From Cichorium intybus (taxonomy: Eukaryota > Streptophyta > Magnoliopsida > Asterales > Asteraceae), in NCBI GenBank assembly GCA_023525715.1, contig CM042010.1, forward strand, positions 85,438,116 to 85,502,115: DNA of 64,000 nucleotides, in the 5' to 3' direction. The notes under the pieces were generated by a model. It saw nothing but the letters and a program-made list of their open reading frames with translations, was not told the DNA's origin and did not search any database. Below are positions 1 to 11,497 of this stretch, one piece after another (the first letter of the stretch is position 1; the number at the start of each line of letters is the position of its first letter). Made by a program: the position numbers and the translations under genes.

Positions 1-1545
1 TTTGCCATTAACATCACCTTAAGCAAGTTGGCACATACTGAATATTTATTATTAATATGATTATTAATAAATAATTAACTCTTTTATTTAATTTGGAGAT
101 AATTATTATTTTATAAAATTACTAAACCAAGTGAGAATAAACTAGTTATTATATCATATAGTAGGATTTAATAAGTCATGTACAATTTTTAGACACTTTG
201 GTTTCCACTCAACTTTCTAGTTACATGAGTACATCTAGTTTGGAAAACTAGATTATTTCTCTCTCTTGTTGGCCAATTAGTCAATGGGATGGGAAGGTTG
301 CTTTCCAACCTCCCTCTTACACAACCCATGCTTCTTACATGCCATCACTTAACATTTATTAGAGGTATGTGTCTTAGATCTTATATATGGGTATATAAGA
401 AAGCATAAGGCCAAAACTAACAAGTTTTTCCTCATCCCAAGACAAAAATTCGTCCTCCTCATCCTCTCCCCCTTTCTTGCATGTTATTTGAAGCCTTTTG
501 CAAGTATAAGTGGTGTAGAAGTGCTTCTCCTTTAGTGCATAATTGTGTTAAGCACTAAAAGGCTTAAGAAGTCACAAATACAAAAAGGGAACTAGCATTC
601 CTAGTGCCTTACTCTTGTTGGTGGATACATTATAGAGGAACTCTCCTTTGGGTTCTCTTGCCATCTTCATCAACTCCCCAAAACCAAGTGGGATCAAAGT
701 CTTCAAAGGTTATTTTCTTTCCATCCTATGGTTGTCAAATAATCTTTCTATATTATGTAATTAGATCCTCTTTGTGGTTTTGTTAAAATGATCTTAAAAT
801 AATAGTTATATTAAAACCGCTTCTATTTGCCGCTTAAAATTGTTTTACGCAAAATTATCGTTTTTATCTTATCAAAACCCATCAACATGGTGGTGTTAGG
901 TTCAATACCTTGGTGCAATATAGTATGAATGACATTATGTGCTGATATAGGTGAAACTCTAAGAGTAGTTGACTCTAGATATGAGTGGTGAGATCATAGG
1001 TGGTTATATTATGTGGTACGTTTATAGCGTTAGAATGGTTGCATAACGACTATATTGCAAGTATATGGTGTAACAAAATACTAGTGATAAATTGCTGTAT
1101 CCGAAGGTTGGTGATAGATCTTTGGGTTTGTGAAAAGCCGAAGATTCCTTGGTGTCATGTTACAATATTCGTGTTAATCGTTATTTACATGGTGTTTTTG
1201 TTAATGGTGATTTTGGTGTTATTATGTTTATGTATATGACGTTGATTATTTGGTATTTAGCTGACAGATAAGTGGTAAAACCTTGGCGTATGGTTAGACT
1301 TTATGAAATTCATTGTCGAATTATTTTTTGCTATAATAGAGTTATTCACTAAGCTTTCTTGCTTACCATGTTAGTTGTGGTGTTTTGCAGGAATTAGGTA
1401 CTAATGCCCGACATGGATCATGGGACTATATTGAAGATATTCGATTGTAGCATCCAAGGCATCGTGTACCATGACTTAAAAATGAAACTATTTCAAATTG
1501 TTGAAATGTATCTTTTATACTCGATGCCGGTTTATGGGCGTTACA
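1..1545 (+). repeat. 3' part of a decayed gypsy-type LTR
   Basis: The stretch ends in GGGCGTTACA and is followed after three bases by a TGGTATCAGAGC primer-binding site, the same junction as in the nested element at 25816-33726. This marks it as the end of a 5' LTR in plus orientation. A TATA-like run near 390-410 (a TATATATGGGTATATAAG context) is a plausible promoter. No partner LTR is visible and the left end lies outside the window, so the LTR may start before base 1. The short ORFs at 604-786 and 1000-1239 show no protein-like features and I do not call them genes. Confidence 0.6.
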
Positions 1546-1548
1546 AGT

Positions 1549-1560
1549 TGGTATCAGAGC
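1549..1560 (+). other. Primer-binding site, tRNA-Met type
   Basis: TGGTATCAGAGC lies three bases after the LTR end at 1545. It matches the 3' end of plant initiator tRNA-Met, the usual primer for minus-strand DNA synthesis in these elements. Confidence 0.75.
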
Positions 1561-3834
1561 AATGGTTTAAGTGAACTAGGTGTCAGTGGTGTAGATTCCT
1601 AGACTTAAACCATAGTAAATAAATGTGTATTGCTATAATGTAGGAGTGTACAGTTTTAGTAAGAGTGTTTTGTGTACTAACTCTATTGTTTTGATACTAT
1701 AAGATGGTGAATGCCTGGAAAACGGGAGGTAGAGGTGGAATTAGAAGGAATGAGATGTTGCTAGGAGTTTGGATGGACTGACAAAGGGTTGGTGCAGTTG
1801 CTATAAGAGGACATTTGTCTAAATAACTGCTTAATAGGTGTGCTGTATCAATGAGAAAGGTAACACGTTTCATTCAAGAGGTGTTACTGCGGGTGGTGGA
1901 CACTTAGTTGGAAGCGGCTTATGATTGGGAGTTGCAGTCAGTGGAGTGCTAAATGACTAAGTTGTGAAGAAGACTAGATTAGTAAAGACATTAAGAAGAC
2001 CCAATAGATTGGGTGCCATGTCTGAGGATTAAAACCTCTGGAACGAGGATTTGTAAAGACATTAAGAAGACCTATATGTGGTGTGATAAGTGTTGTAAGA
2101 AATTCCTAGAAAATAAAAAGAGGCGCATTGGTTTCGAGGTGTTTAAAATACAGGAAGTCGGGGCAGTCGTTGTAATTGTTTTGGTCGGAGCCATGTTTAT
2201 TGTAAATTGAAAGTGAAGATCATTTACTACAAATTGGTTGGAAATCAAGGCAGGAGTATTAATCAGGATTCAACTTTTTCGAAAATATTTGATAATATGG
2301 GGTTGGAGTTCGATGTGGTGGTAGAAGATTTTATCAAGAATTCTTTACTAATTCAAGTGATAGTAGTTTAGGTGGTGATATTCCTTCTTAGATCCTCTAA
2401 GGAATAGTATTTCGTAAAACTTCTAAGTGAATGTTGTATGTTTATCGTCTAGTAGTTGAATTCATGGGACCCTAATCCATGTGAATTTAACTTATTATCA
2501 AGGACTTCAAATTAATGGTTAGCAGAAATTGGTTGATTGGCTGCTTATAGTGTTGGGTAAGGTAATCAGGAGACTGTTCTGGTGCAGGTGCTAGCTGAGT
2601 CCCTACCAGCCATATATGCCTATCTGTGATGCAATCAAACCTAAGTGATTTATTTGGCCAAAGTAAAAATCGGTGCAAGTGGTGATCATGTCGTCAAAAA
2701 AAATTTTGAATGCTTTGCAGCGCTCATCAAATTGATGAACAAGATGTACGTCTATTTCTTGACCTAATATTTTGTGGTATAGTGTTAAGGTCAGGAGGAG
2801 TGTAGAATAACCATATATTGTGGTTAATATTCTAGTTGTGGGAGTTGACCTAGTAAAGTTGAAGCAGTAGTAAGATGCAAGATTTCATAAAATCGTTGGA
2901 AACATGAGGTTTCCTTGGAATGATAAATTTTATTGGTGAATGGGGAATACTTTCCTCCTGTAGTAGGATTATTATTTAAGTTGGCAAAGGAGAATGAAAA
3001 AATTTATGTGAACTTAAGTACAACAAAGGATTTCTTCAGTAGCTGAAGCAGACTCCATGTAAGACTTTCATGATGGTGCTATTCAGGAAGATACCGATTT
3101 GGATGTTTGTGATGAATGTTGTATATGGAGATATGTCTGATATTTAAGTGGTGTTTGAACACTATTACTGTTGGTGGGCTTATGCAGACTTATGTTGAAC
3201 ATAAGTAGAGTATGGTGCTTTATTGTACATGGATGGAAGGATTGACTATGGGAGCAGTTATAGTTGGTTGAATACTTAATTAGGTGAATAGTTGATTTAA
3301 TCAGTGTTCTATTCTGATGAGTGGCGTTACGCTAGCAACAGGTCTTATTCTGGTGGTTAGTAGAATATTCATGGAAAGTATACTCGAAGGATTGGTGCCA
3401 ACCTTAGTGGCTATGTTTTTAAGTTGTATGGATTATTTTTATTCATAATTGGAGGATTATAGGAGTTTATTTGGGAGGGTGTTAACATAGTCATAGACAA
3501 GTAGTATGTGATCATGAGTTGTGGGTCCTACTATGGAGTTATAGGAGAATAATATTTCCTTTTCTCAGTAGTATAATTTGGGGTTGGTGCACTCACTCTT
3601 AGTTAGTGTGTGGTATAGTGCGGTGATTGATTCACAAAATAAGCGCATGTTAGTACGTAGTTGAGTTTACATTCTGATAATGGTGTCGGTGAATATTTGT
3701 TTGTTATGTTGATGCATGATTGCTTATGGTGACGGTATATAGTAACATAATGGTGTTTGTGTATATTTTGATGATAGAATGTCGGTGTATATATGTATAT
3801 GGTGTTATTTTTATCCAGGATTTAAAGGTGCGAT
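1561..3834 (+). pseudogene. Ruined interior of a gypsy element
   Basis: No ORF longer than about 65 codons survives. A CCHC zinc-knuckle-like trace can be read near 2167-2210 (CNCFGRSHVYC), where a gag knuckle would be expected. Stops and frameshifts are everywhere and no RT or integrase motif could be read with confidence. The right end is cut by the copia LTR that starts at 3835. The assignment rests mainly on the LTR end and primer-binding site upstream; the rest is inference. Confidence 0.4.
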
Positions 3835-4282
3835 TGTAAGTCCCAATCTAATCACACGGTATCAATCTAACACTCAATGGTGCGGAAACCCAATGAGTGA
3901 ATCAATCAAAACACAAGAACAAGGAGATTTACCAACCTTCAATGCACACTTTACTAGAATAAAGTCAGGTACATAAGATGATGATTGCACACAAGAATAT
4001 TCTCTCTATTAGTTGCACAAATCCCAAAGCAATCACTCTCACTCGTCACCCTCAAAAGTGACGTCTACAGCCTTATATACCTATGACACGAAAACCCTAA
4101 GCCCAATACAGACAAGCCCACTGAAAACCCATAAGTCCCACCGAAATCACATAGGATTTCAGTCATCATGACCGAGAACCCTGGACGATTTCGGTCCAGG
4201 CCGAAAACCCAAATCAGTCCATTTAAATCTTGTTTTTGTCATTTTAATGCCAAGAATAAACCATCAATTTTAGGTCCTAACA
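3835..4282 (-). repeat. C1 downstream LTR (448 bp)
   Basis: On the minus strand it reads TGTTAGGACC at the start and GGGACTTACA at the end, the TG...CA termini of an LTR. A TATA-like GGTATATAAGG lies inside, and the end abuts a purine tract at 4283-4294. It is not similar to the LTR at 9417-9835, which is the other end of the same apparent element. Confidence 0.7.
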
Positions 4283-4294
4283 ATTTCCCCCTTC
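4283..4294 (-). other. Polypurine tract of C1
   Basis: The minus strand reads CGAAGGGGGAAAT directly before the LTR start TGTTAGG. This is the usual plus-strand DNA primer. Similar G-rich purine runs occur at about 4369-4385 and 5903-5918 on the same strand and may be relics or additional plus-strand primers. Confidence 0.65.
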
Positions 4295-5933
4295 GTTTAC
4301 TGCTTGCATTGATCTTCAGGCTTCTCTTGGTTTTGACATAAAGTTGAACACTACAGCAACATTATAAAAATATCCCCCTTCACGAGTGACGGGTGTAGAT
4401 GTTAACAGCTTTCGGCACGTTGCAGAGAGAACTTCATCTTCAAATTGGACTATCTTCATATTTGACTTTGAACGCGCATTGTGTAAACAAGCTTCAGCAT
4501 AGGTCTTGAAATCACGACATCCATTTCTTGATTGGAGTGTGACTCTTCACTTCTCTTCTTGATCACATAAAGGTGCAATTGTAGCAACGAACTGATTGAG
4601 GAGGAATTCAACACAGCTTGTCATATGGAGTTATGCTTAACCTTCTTCTGGGGATAGGATGTTTGTGTGTTGAAACTCTCAAAATTCACTTTTATTGGCG
4701 TTTCTTGATTGGAACGATGACCACAAACCCTATGGGTCATGGAGTCATAAAACTCTCACCACAGTTGTTCAAGGACCCAGCCTTGGCTCAGGATGAGACT
4801 TCACGTAGTATCTGTATGAACCCAGAGGAACGCACTACGATTGTTTGAGTATCGGAGAACAACTCGTGGCCGTTTTGATTTTGGCCCATGCATATCCTTG
4901 ATCAAAGATCTCAATGCAGTTATCAAGTCAACAAGTTGACTTGGCTCTTGGCGAGATGTTCAATGGTATCCAAACTCTGCGGAGTGTACCATCCTAGTAC
5001 CAATTTTGTTTCCGGTGAAGTTTTTGGGGTTTCACAGCTATTGTGGTAATCAACAACGATCACTGTCCCAGAGTTTTGATGTTTCATCAATGTGAGGTAA
5101 AACCACATTGAATCACAAACATCTTCATTAGAAGAAAGTTTATGGTCAAGAGTGGTATGAGCGTGTAATATGTCTTGGTTGCTAGACATACCTATCGGCT
5201 AGACTTTTGAATTGTCATCAACGTATGGTTTATTACACTGAATTATCCAACTCTTGAATTAGAAGCTTTGTATGTAAGAATGGTTGTTGATGCCTCACAT
5301 CTACTACTGGTGTTGAATCATCCAACTCTTGAATTAGAAGCTTTGTATGCAAGAATGGTTGTTGATGCCTCACATCTACTACTGGTGTTATAGCAGAGAT
5401 CACTAGCATAGAGTTTCGAAATATCATCACCACTTGGTTTAAAGTTATGAGTCGTCTATTTCTTGTAACAGAAAGATAAAGGTAGTTAAGAATGGATTGG
5501 TGTGTGTGATAGATTACGGTATGCAATCTAACCATCGGCATAAAATTTTAACTCTCGACTCTGAGTGGCTTTGCTCAAAGTGTCTAGAAGTTCGTGCTGC
5601 AGAAAGATTTTGAGGTTGGTTTGAGAGAAAAGTTGTTAGTGCTTCAAACATACCATGGTATAACAGTAAGAATCACTAGCACATGATATTTTGTCTCAGC
5701 AGTGAGTGGTATAACTCAGTGTGTCGTCGACAGGTAAGGAACGTCTTAGTGATTCACGATGATAGTGAAACACATCTTTGACATGAGATTTGGATCTGTA
5801 TTCTTGATTGGTATAGATAATGAACATTGACGATCGTGTAAGTTGTGTAAATAAAAATATTTTTTAGATTTTTAAATTTTGTAATTTTTGTTGTTTTTAC
5901 TTCTCCCCCTAAATTTGTGCAAGGAAGAGAATT
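4295..5933 (-). other. Non-coding 3' stretch of C1, no gene seen
   Basis: About 1.6 kb separate the protease stub from the polypurine tract. In an autonomous copia element integrase, RT and RNase H would occupy this place, and I could read none of their motifs here. ORFs of up to about 100 codons exist but contain a duplicated segment and no known domain. The stretch is best seen as the unrelated 3' region of a deletion derivative. Confidence 0.5.
5239..5388. repeat. 75-bp tandem duplication
   Basis: Two adjacent copies of a 75-bp unit (5239-5313 and 5314-5388) differ at only two or three positions. In the minus-strand reading the unit keeps frame, giving twice a segment with VVDVRHQQPF and TKLLIQELD. 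The high identity suggests a recent slippage or unequal-exchange event. Confidence 0.85.
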
Positions 5934-6397
5934 TCAACATACCGTTAGATATGATCCCCACGTGATCTTTCCTCGCTCCCCTCCCACAAAGGACACATAC
6001 TCTCCATCAATGATTTGAATGTTGTGCAGTTGAGAGATGTCTCCTGTCATGTGCATGGAACAGCCACTATCAACAAATCGAGGTCTGATGATATTCCTCC
6101 ATAGCTGCTCCTGCACATAATGCGGGATTAGTTGGTCTAGGGAACCCAGTCTATCTTGAAACTGGGTCAAGCATTGTCATCAACACACTTTACTCTCTCG
6201 CATGACATATCCTATTTATCAGATAAGAGTGAAGAATTAGCAGGATTATGTAATGAATTGGAAACGAGGCCTTTTGGTACCCATCGGTAATATGGTTTTT
6301 GTCGCTTGTTGTTTAACCAGATGAGTGTATCAGCACTTGAGTTTGAAGCTGAACTCCCCCTTGATTTGTGCTTCTGTTTCCAGTGTGGACTCGAGGA
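5934..6397 (-). pseudogene. C1 protease stub
   Basis: The reading frame at 6170-5934 contains VDSGCSMHMTG, the copia-type aspartic protease active site (D-S-G), followed by about 40 residues that fit the start of that domain, and then a stop. Upstream (6398-6171) a frame reads like the gag-protease linker (YYRWVPKGLV) but has stop codons. Where the protease should lead into the GAG-pre-integrase and integrase domains, the sequence changes to non-coding DNA. A TAA at 6130-6128 sits just before the first pol-like codons, as in C2 and C3. Confidence 0.7.
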
Positions 6398-7345
6398 CTA
6401 TCCTTGAGATAAACTTGACCTTACCGATTTTGATTTGGCAGAGTTATCTTTCGAATCGGTCTTCTTGTCCTTGGGGGCCTGCTTCTTGGCCTTTGCTGCA
6501 TTCCAATCACCGTCGCGTGACAATGACCTCCAGGGTTTTCTTTTGCAAGAACTCCCTCTTGGCACGTTCTGCCAGCATTGTGCGTAGAAGGGAGTATATG
6601 GGCGATGTGGACAGTTTCTGGCGATGTGACCTGCAATTCCACAATTGAAACACATTTGTCTTTTCAAGTAGATGAGATTGTGACTTGGTCCTTGCCCTTT
6701 TGAATTTTTTAAAGAGTTGCCACAAGTACAAGCACAACCATATTTATTGGGACTCGGTCTTTGTCCAACAGGAAGTTCACCTTCTTTCACAAACTTTTGT
6801 GGTTTAAATTTTCCAACATTTGGAATTTTTGAATTCAAAGCATCACCACGATAAGTTGCAGAATCAGAAGCAACAGTTTTGGTGCAATTATGAGGAACAG
6901 TAGAGGGTGAAGCATCAGATCTTAACGAGTCTTCAATAGAACTAGGACCATTTTTGTCCTCCTCGCTTGCATCTTCCACTATTACTTTATCTGCACAAGA
7001 GGTCGATCCATTTGTAGCATCCATCTTACCATCAGTCTTAGCTTTCTCAGTCTGGCTAGGTCGTTTGGTTACAAATATCTCATTTAATTCGAGGGGTGGG
7101 GTAAAATTGTTGTTGAAAGGAGGTGGAACACTCTTATACCCCAGACCCTTGTTATCATCCCATTTAAGTTGATGTTCGATCATCTATTCGACTATCGCAC
7201 TTGACCCTTCGAACTTGTTGAAAATAAAACCAGTATCTTGAAGTTTAGCTTTCAAAGTGTCAAGCTCGGCAGTCAATTTGACAATATCCTCATTAGTAAA
7301 TCTAAGATGACAAATTTTTATGCTATACTCTTCTTGTAATCAAAA
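6398..7345 (-). pseudogene. C1 gag, C-terminal half with zinc knuckle
   Basis: The open stretch 7183-6398 (261 codons) carries a CCHC knuckle, CFNCGIAGHIARNC, near residue 180, followed by a basic K/S/D-rich tail. The frame extends upstream past a single TAG to about 7340 and there reads like coiled coil (KLTAELDTLKAKLQD). Gag forms the virus-like particle and the knuckle binds the element RNA. The block directly upstream is inverted, so this half is cut off from its N-terminal part at 9255-7790. Confidence 0.75.
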
Positions 7346-7349
7346 GAAA

Positions 7350-7789
7350 GTGTACCCCATGCAAAATCTGTTTAAAATGAAGCTTCAAAACTTAAAAGAA
7401 CAATTCCTTATCCTTCCTTGCAATATCCTAACTGTTCGAATAAGGATAAATCTCAAAAATTAGCAAAGCCTGCGGTATAAAATTTCAAAATCTTGCAAAA
7501 AGCAAAAATTCAAAATCTCGCATCAACTTCCAAAACAAAACCTGCTATTGTGATTTCAAAACCAGTACCAAAACCAACAGTAGTGAATTCTAAAACAAAA
7601 CAACCATCAAATCTTGTGAAGAGAAAAACTCTAATTATACCAACAAAACCGGTAAGAACAAATCCTTCTACCTCTGGAACAAAAACCATTGATACGAAGG
7701 ACTCAAATGTAGAAAAGAATCAATTTTCCAAACTATCCTTCGTACCAACCAAACCAAATTTTTCGAATCCCAAATTTCAGAAAACTTGA
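7350..7789 (+). pseudogene. Inverted block of gag spacer inside C1
   Basis: The plus strand encodes a lysine-, proline- and threonine-rich stretch (7493-7789, 98 codons, with KPVPKPTVVNSK and SGTKTIDTKD). This composition is typical of the linker between gag and protease in large-gag copia elements. Gag sequence on both sides reads on the minus strand, so this block of about 440 bp is in the opposite direction. An inversion within the element explains it best; insertion of a fragment from another copy is the alternative. The breakpoints are uncertain by some tens of bases. Confidence 0.55.
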
Positions 7790-9255
7790 ATTTGTTTGTA
7801 GTTTCGGTTAGTGTAAACATGATTGTTGTTTTTGGCATTCAGAAGATGTGTTAAATTCTTTGGAATTTTGTTCTGTTCATAACATAAACGATTGTAAATG
7901 TTATGACCATACAAATCTTGTTTTCTCACATTAATTTTCACTTCCATATTCTCGTTCATTTGATTTTCAATCATTTTCAAGGACGAGAAGAATCCTTCCT
8001 CAGTGACTCTGGAATTATCCTCCTCAACAATCCTTTTCAAATCGTTGTCAATTAAAAGGACACCTCCGGGTTTTACAAAAATAGAGTTTTTAAAGTACGA
8101 AACCTTTGGATAGACACATGCAACATGGACTAGTCTTTTTGAATTGTCTTTAAGATATTCTTCATATGATACACTTTCATCAGAAACTTGAGTTTTGATT
8201 TTAACAGTTTCCTTGTTTTCAGATGTTTCCTATTCACAATCAATTTTGGTTTTGCCTTTGTCAACCGAAGACAATTGTGAGGTGTCTTCGGAGAGTGATG
8301 CGGATGCGGAGTATGAATTTAATTTAGACAGAGAAGAGCAATCAACTTCCTCCATATCCGAATCACATTCATAATCCTTTTCAGATTCAGTCTCAACAGT
8401 AACTTCTGATTTGCTTTCAATTTGAGGAACATTTCTTTGCAAGAATGGGATTTCTTTTGGCAGTAATTTCAACATGTTATCAGCAGTTAAGTGTTTTTCT
8501 ACAGAAATCAAGTCATGCTTATACGAAGGATTAGTGACTTCGGACCCAGATACTATGTATTCACATTCATAGGAGATGATATCAACATTTTTCAGCTTAA
8601 ATTCAAGAAAAGGCAGTAGTTGTCTATGTTGAACATTGCATACATCAGCGGAGTGATAAATACGAGTAATATGAGCATACCAACGTTTAGCAGTTTCACA
8701 AAAGATGTTACGTTGTCTCAAGATTACATCATTATTATTCAAATATTTCTCTCTATTCTCCTCTTGCAATGAGATTCTTAAATTGGCTTTTTCTAGGGAT
8801 AGCTTCAGACTCTCTACTCTCCTCCTCAATTTGAAAATCTCATGTTCATTGACTTTTTCCCTATTTTTAGCATCAACAAGTAGTTTATGCATCACAGAAC
8901 AATCACGAGTTATTTCATCAATAGTAGTAGAAAATTTTGATATAGGAATTGCAAAAGATAGGAGAAGTTTGGATACATGTTCAGGGATTGTTAAGCGTGT
9001 ATCCTTTGCCATCAAGCAAACTTCTTCTTCCTCATCCGAAGAGTCATCAGACCAATCCTTCGGAACACCTGCATCAGTGTGAGGACCATCAGTTACAGAT
9101 CTCCACACATCTTTATCAAGCCCAATCAAATAGTCCTTCATTCTTCTAGACCAATAATCATAGTAAGATGTTACTAGAACTGGTGCTTTAGTTGCAGAAC
9201 CGATAAGATTTGCATAATTCAACATATTTGCATATGTGGTTGTAGAGTCTGCCAT
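7790..9255 (-). pseudogene. C1 gag, N-terminal half
   Basis: A single frame runs from the ATG at 9255 to about 7777, broken only by a TAG at 8232-8230. The first 60 residues (starting MADSTTTYANMLNY, with SYYDYWSRRMKDYL and DVWRSV) match the start of the copia UBN2/gag domain. An acidic stretch (DDSSDEEEEV) and about 100 residues of predicted coiled coil (KLRRRVESLKLSLEKANLRI) follow. The usual UBN2 middle part is not evident, so a deletion is likely after residue 60. The start is the first ATG after the primer-binding site. Confidence 0.75.
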
Positions 9256-9402
9256 TTCGATTGATTTTCAACTGGATCTTTTCAGAAAAACTTATCAATA
9301 GAGGTTAATTACAGTTGCAGAAACCTAGATCTAGGAAACGAGCTAGATCTAGAACTGTAACAATGAAAACGATTTCTCTAGAACAAGTTTTCGAGCTGTC
9401 CT

Positions 9403-9414
9403 GCTCTAATACCA
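9403..9414 (-). other. Primer-binding site of C1
   Basis: The minus strand reads TGGTATTAGAGC two bases after the LTR end, a one-base variant of the common tRNA-Met site TGGTATCAGAGC. Confidence 0.75.
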
Positions 9415-9416
9415 CG

Positions 9417-9835
9417 TGTTGGGTGTTGAATTCAATCAAAAAGTGGAATATAACAAGTATAAAGACGAATTGATTCAATGTAAGCTATCAAAACACACAA
9501 TTATATGAAGAACACTCAAGAGCACAATAAGAGATGGATAACTTGTGCCGAATGCTTTGATTTATCAAATTAGGGGTTTACAATAGAGGTGGATCAAACT
9601 CGCACTCGACACGGTAATGTATCTCTGATATTTATACATAATCAAAGATACCAATAGTACAAAAAAATCAGAGAATATCCTATCAGTGTACTATCCAATA
9701 AGAATACAGTTTCATGCAACACGTAGTCTGCTGAACACGCGTGCCTTCAAAAGTTATTACGGTTAAGCATTCGGATCCTCTAGGATAAACCCTTCGGAGT
9801 CTTCAGGCTTCGGGGTCTTTTTATTCTTTGTCTTC
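9417..9835 (-). repeat. C1 upstream LTR
   Basis: On the minus strand it ends in CACCCAACA just before the primer-binding site. It contains a TATGTATAAATATC promoter-like sequence and several CCGAAG/CCGAAT motifs. The outer end is not clear; similarity of any kind stops near 9835, where plus-strand coding sequence of another element begins. Confidence 0.6.
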
Positions 9836-9847
9836 TAGACTTCGAAT

Positions 9848-10950
9848 ATGGAAGAACTTCAGCACAAACATAACTCAACATCATCCACCTCAACAAAAAA
9901 AACCACCTACCAAGTTCCACCTGAATCTTGACCTTCTGTTGAGAAGGGAAAGAAAATTGCACAAGAATTGTCCAAGTCTGAACAAAAGAAGCAGAAGGCA
10001 GATGAGTATGAGAAGATGAGGCATTTGTATGTAATTTCGAGAGATCATATGTGAAAGAAGGAAGTCTTGGGTCCAGTAAACAAAATATGGACATATGAGA
10101 CAATCATGTCACTCGCTTTCACCAAGGTGGAGATGTTTGATCGAGTGCCACTTGTTTCATACAATGTTGAAAATACTACAGAGCTGCAGCTGGATGTTCC
10201 ATTCAATCCGAAGCTCTATGCAGCAAATGTCTACGACATTGAGTTTGATCATGTGGAGAAAAGAAAGTTTTAAGAACAAAAAGCCAGGTTTCATGCGAAC
10301 CTTGGTGTTGATCAAACTCATGTCTGGTCATGCTTAAAGATTGTGGGGATAGACAGAATAGAGACAGGAGAATTGATTGAAGAAGTGTATCCTAATTACA
10401 CTTATTATGTCCGAAGGGGAGAACAAAAGGTTGAAAGTTCATTCACAGTTGCAGACTTTCCATTGATGAATCCGAATGACTTTATTATTCTTGTTGAAAG
10501 TTTGTACAGCTTAACTCAGACAAGGATATCCAAGCAAGTGGGACTTACAAAAGGTCAAAGGATTATAGGAAGGTTTATGGGTTCATATATCTGAAACTTC
10601 TCTCTGTATGATTATGAGATTGCTAAACTGTTCAAAGAATCTGTTCCAGCTGCGGATAAGGAGCTTACATGAATAACCAAAATCAGTGATGGAAAGATTT
10701 TGCAAAATCCTTGAGGAGACGTGTATAGAGGAAAAATCACAAGAAAAGGTGCTATGAAGAAGTTTTTTTTATATGAATGAGAAGGAGAAATTTCCAACAA
10801 CTTTATTGGAAGGAATGCTGACGAGGGTAACGGTGAACAATGAAAACTCAGACGATGCAAAGAAGGAGCTGTGCAATCATTTGATTTGGTGGATTGCTAT
10901 TCGGAAGGAACTGATCAAAGCCTTTAACATGTTATACACTTCGGATACCT
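9848..10950 (+). pseudogene. Decayed ORF upstream of a 3' LTR, function unknown
   Basis: A reading frame with several stops and shifts can be followed from an ATG at 9848 to a stop near 10950. Its clearest parts are 10067-10273 (WTYETIMSLAFTKVEMFDRV, FNPKLYAANVYDIEFDHVEK) and 10343-10594 (IDRIETGELIEEVYPNYTYYVRR, FPLMNPNDF). A further piece reads SLYDYEIAKLF after 10594. It ends 27 bases before the LTR at 10978, so it is the last ORF of a retrotransposon, placed where pol normally ends. It has no gag, protease, integrase or RT motif. SIRE-type copia elements carry an extra envelope-like ORF at this position, but I cannot show a signal peptide or membrane segment here. Confidence 0.5.
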
Positions 10951-10977
10951 GACATCTTCAACACAAAAGCGGGAAAA

Positions 10978-11396
10978 TGTTAGGATTCTGATTGTGATGA
11001 GATTTGATATCCGAAGCATAAGAGTTCCTGTCCGAAGTGAGAGATTGATCCGAAGTTGGTGTTGTGATACGAAGTTGTTATGCTTATCAGAAGTGATTAA
11101 TTGATAGTTTTATTTTGAACTTATCTGTTAATTAGAGATAATGTATAGGGTTTATGCTTATCTGTAACTAATAGGATTACGTGTTTATCCTATTAGACTT
11201 TACTACTTAAACACCTTCAACCCTAGATGTTAGTATGTACTTTTGCATAGCCGTATTCACTGTAACGTTCTTAGTAGTTGCTCATTGTTAAGATTAGGAG
11301 CACTATCTTTATTACTGTGAATAAAATCATTCGGCACATTTAATATTCATACTTTGCGTTCTCGTTGTTTGCTTTCATTCGAATTTTAACTTTACT
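10978..11396 (+). repeat. 3' LTR of the plus-strand copia-like fragment
   Basis: It starts TGTTAGGATTCTG after a purine run (GCGGGAAAA) and ends near TTTGCTTTCA. Repeated CCGAAG motifs and the word ATTCGGCACA are shared with the LTR at 9417-9835, which suggests a related family, but the two do not align overall. The 5' part of this element is missing and a TA repeat follows the LTR. Confidence 0.6.
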
Positions 11397-11397
11397 A

Positions 11398-11400
<3 letters not shown>

Positions 11401-11482
<82 letters not shown>
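11401..11482. repeat. TA microsatellite
   Basis: A nearly pure (TA)n run of about 80 bp lies directly after the LTR and runs into a GTAT repeat. Confidence 0.95.
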
Positions 11483-11485
<3 letters not shown>

Positions 11486-11497
11486 TGTATGTATGTA

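Larger units (their letters stand above)
3835..9835 (-). mobile_element. C1: defective Ty1/copia remnant, possibly chimeric
   Basis: In minus orientation the order is: LTR (9417-about 9835), primer-binding site, gag (9255-6398, with an inverted block), protease stub (6170-5934), long non-coding stretch, polypurine tract, LTR (3835-4282). Integrase, RT and RNase H are absent, so it cannot move alone. The two terminal LTRs do not resemble each other. The element is therefore either a recombinant between two copia families or two adjacent truncated insertions. The left flank is GCGAT; no target duplication could be confirmed on the right. Confidence 0.6.

Noticed and set aside
1549..1560. tRNA fragments at the TGGTATCAGAGC sites
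   Set aside because: They match only the tRNA 3' end as primer-binding sites; no tRNA fold surrounds any of them.
3779..3976. 65-codon ORF over the left C1 boundary
   Set aside because: It crosses the LTR junction at 3835 and therefore joins unrelated sequences.
9780..10103. 107-codon minus-strand ORF with cysteine and serine
   Set aside because: It is antisense to the more convincing plus-strand frame and crosses an element boundary.
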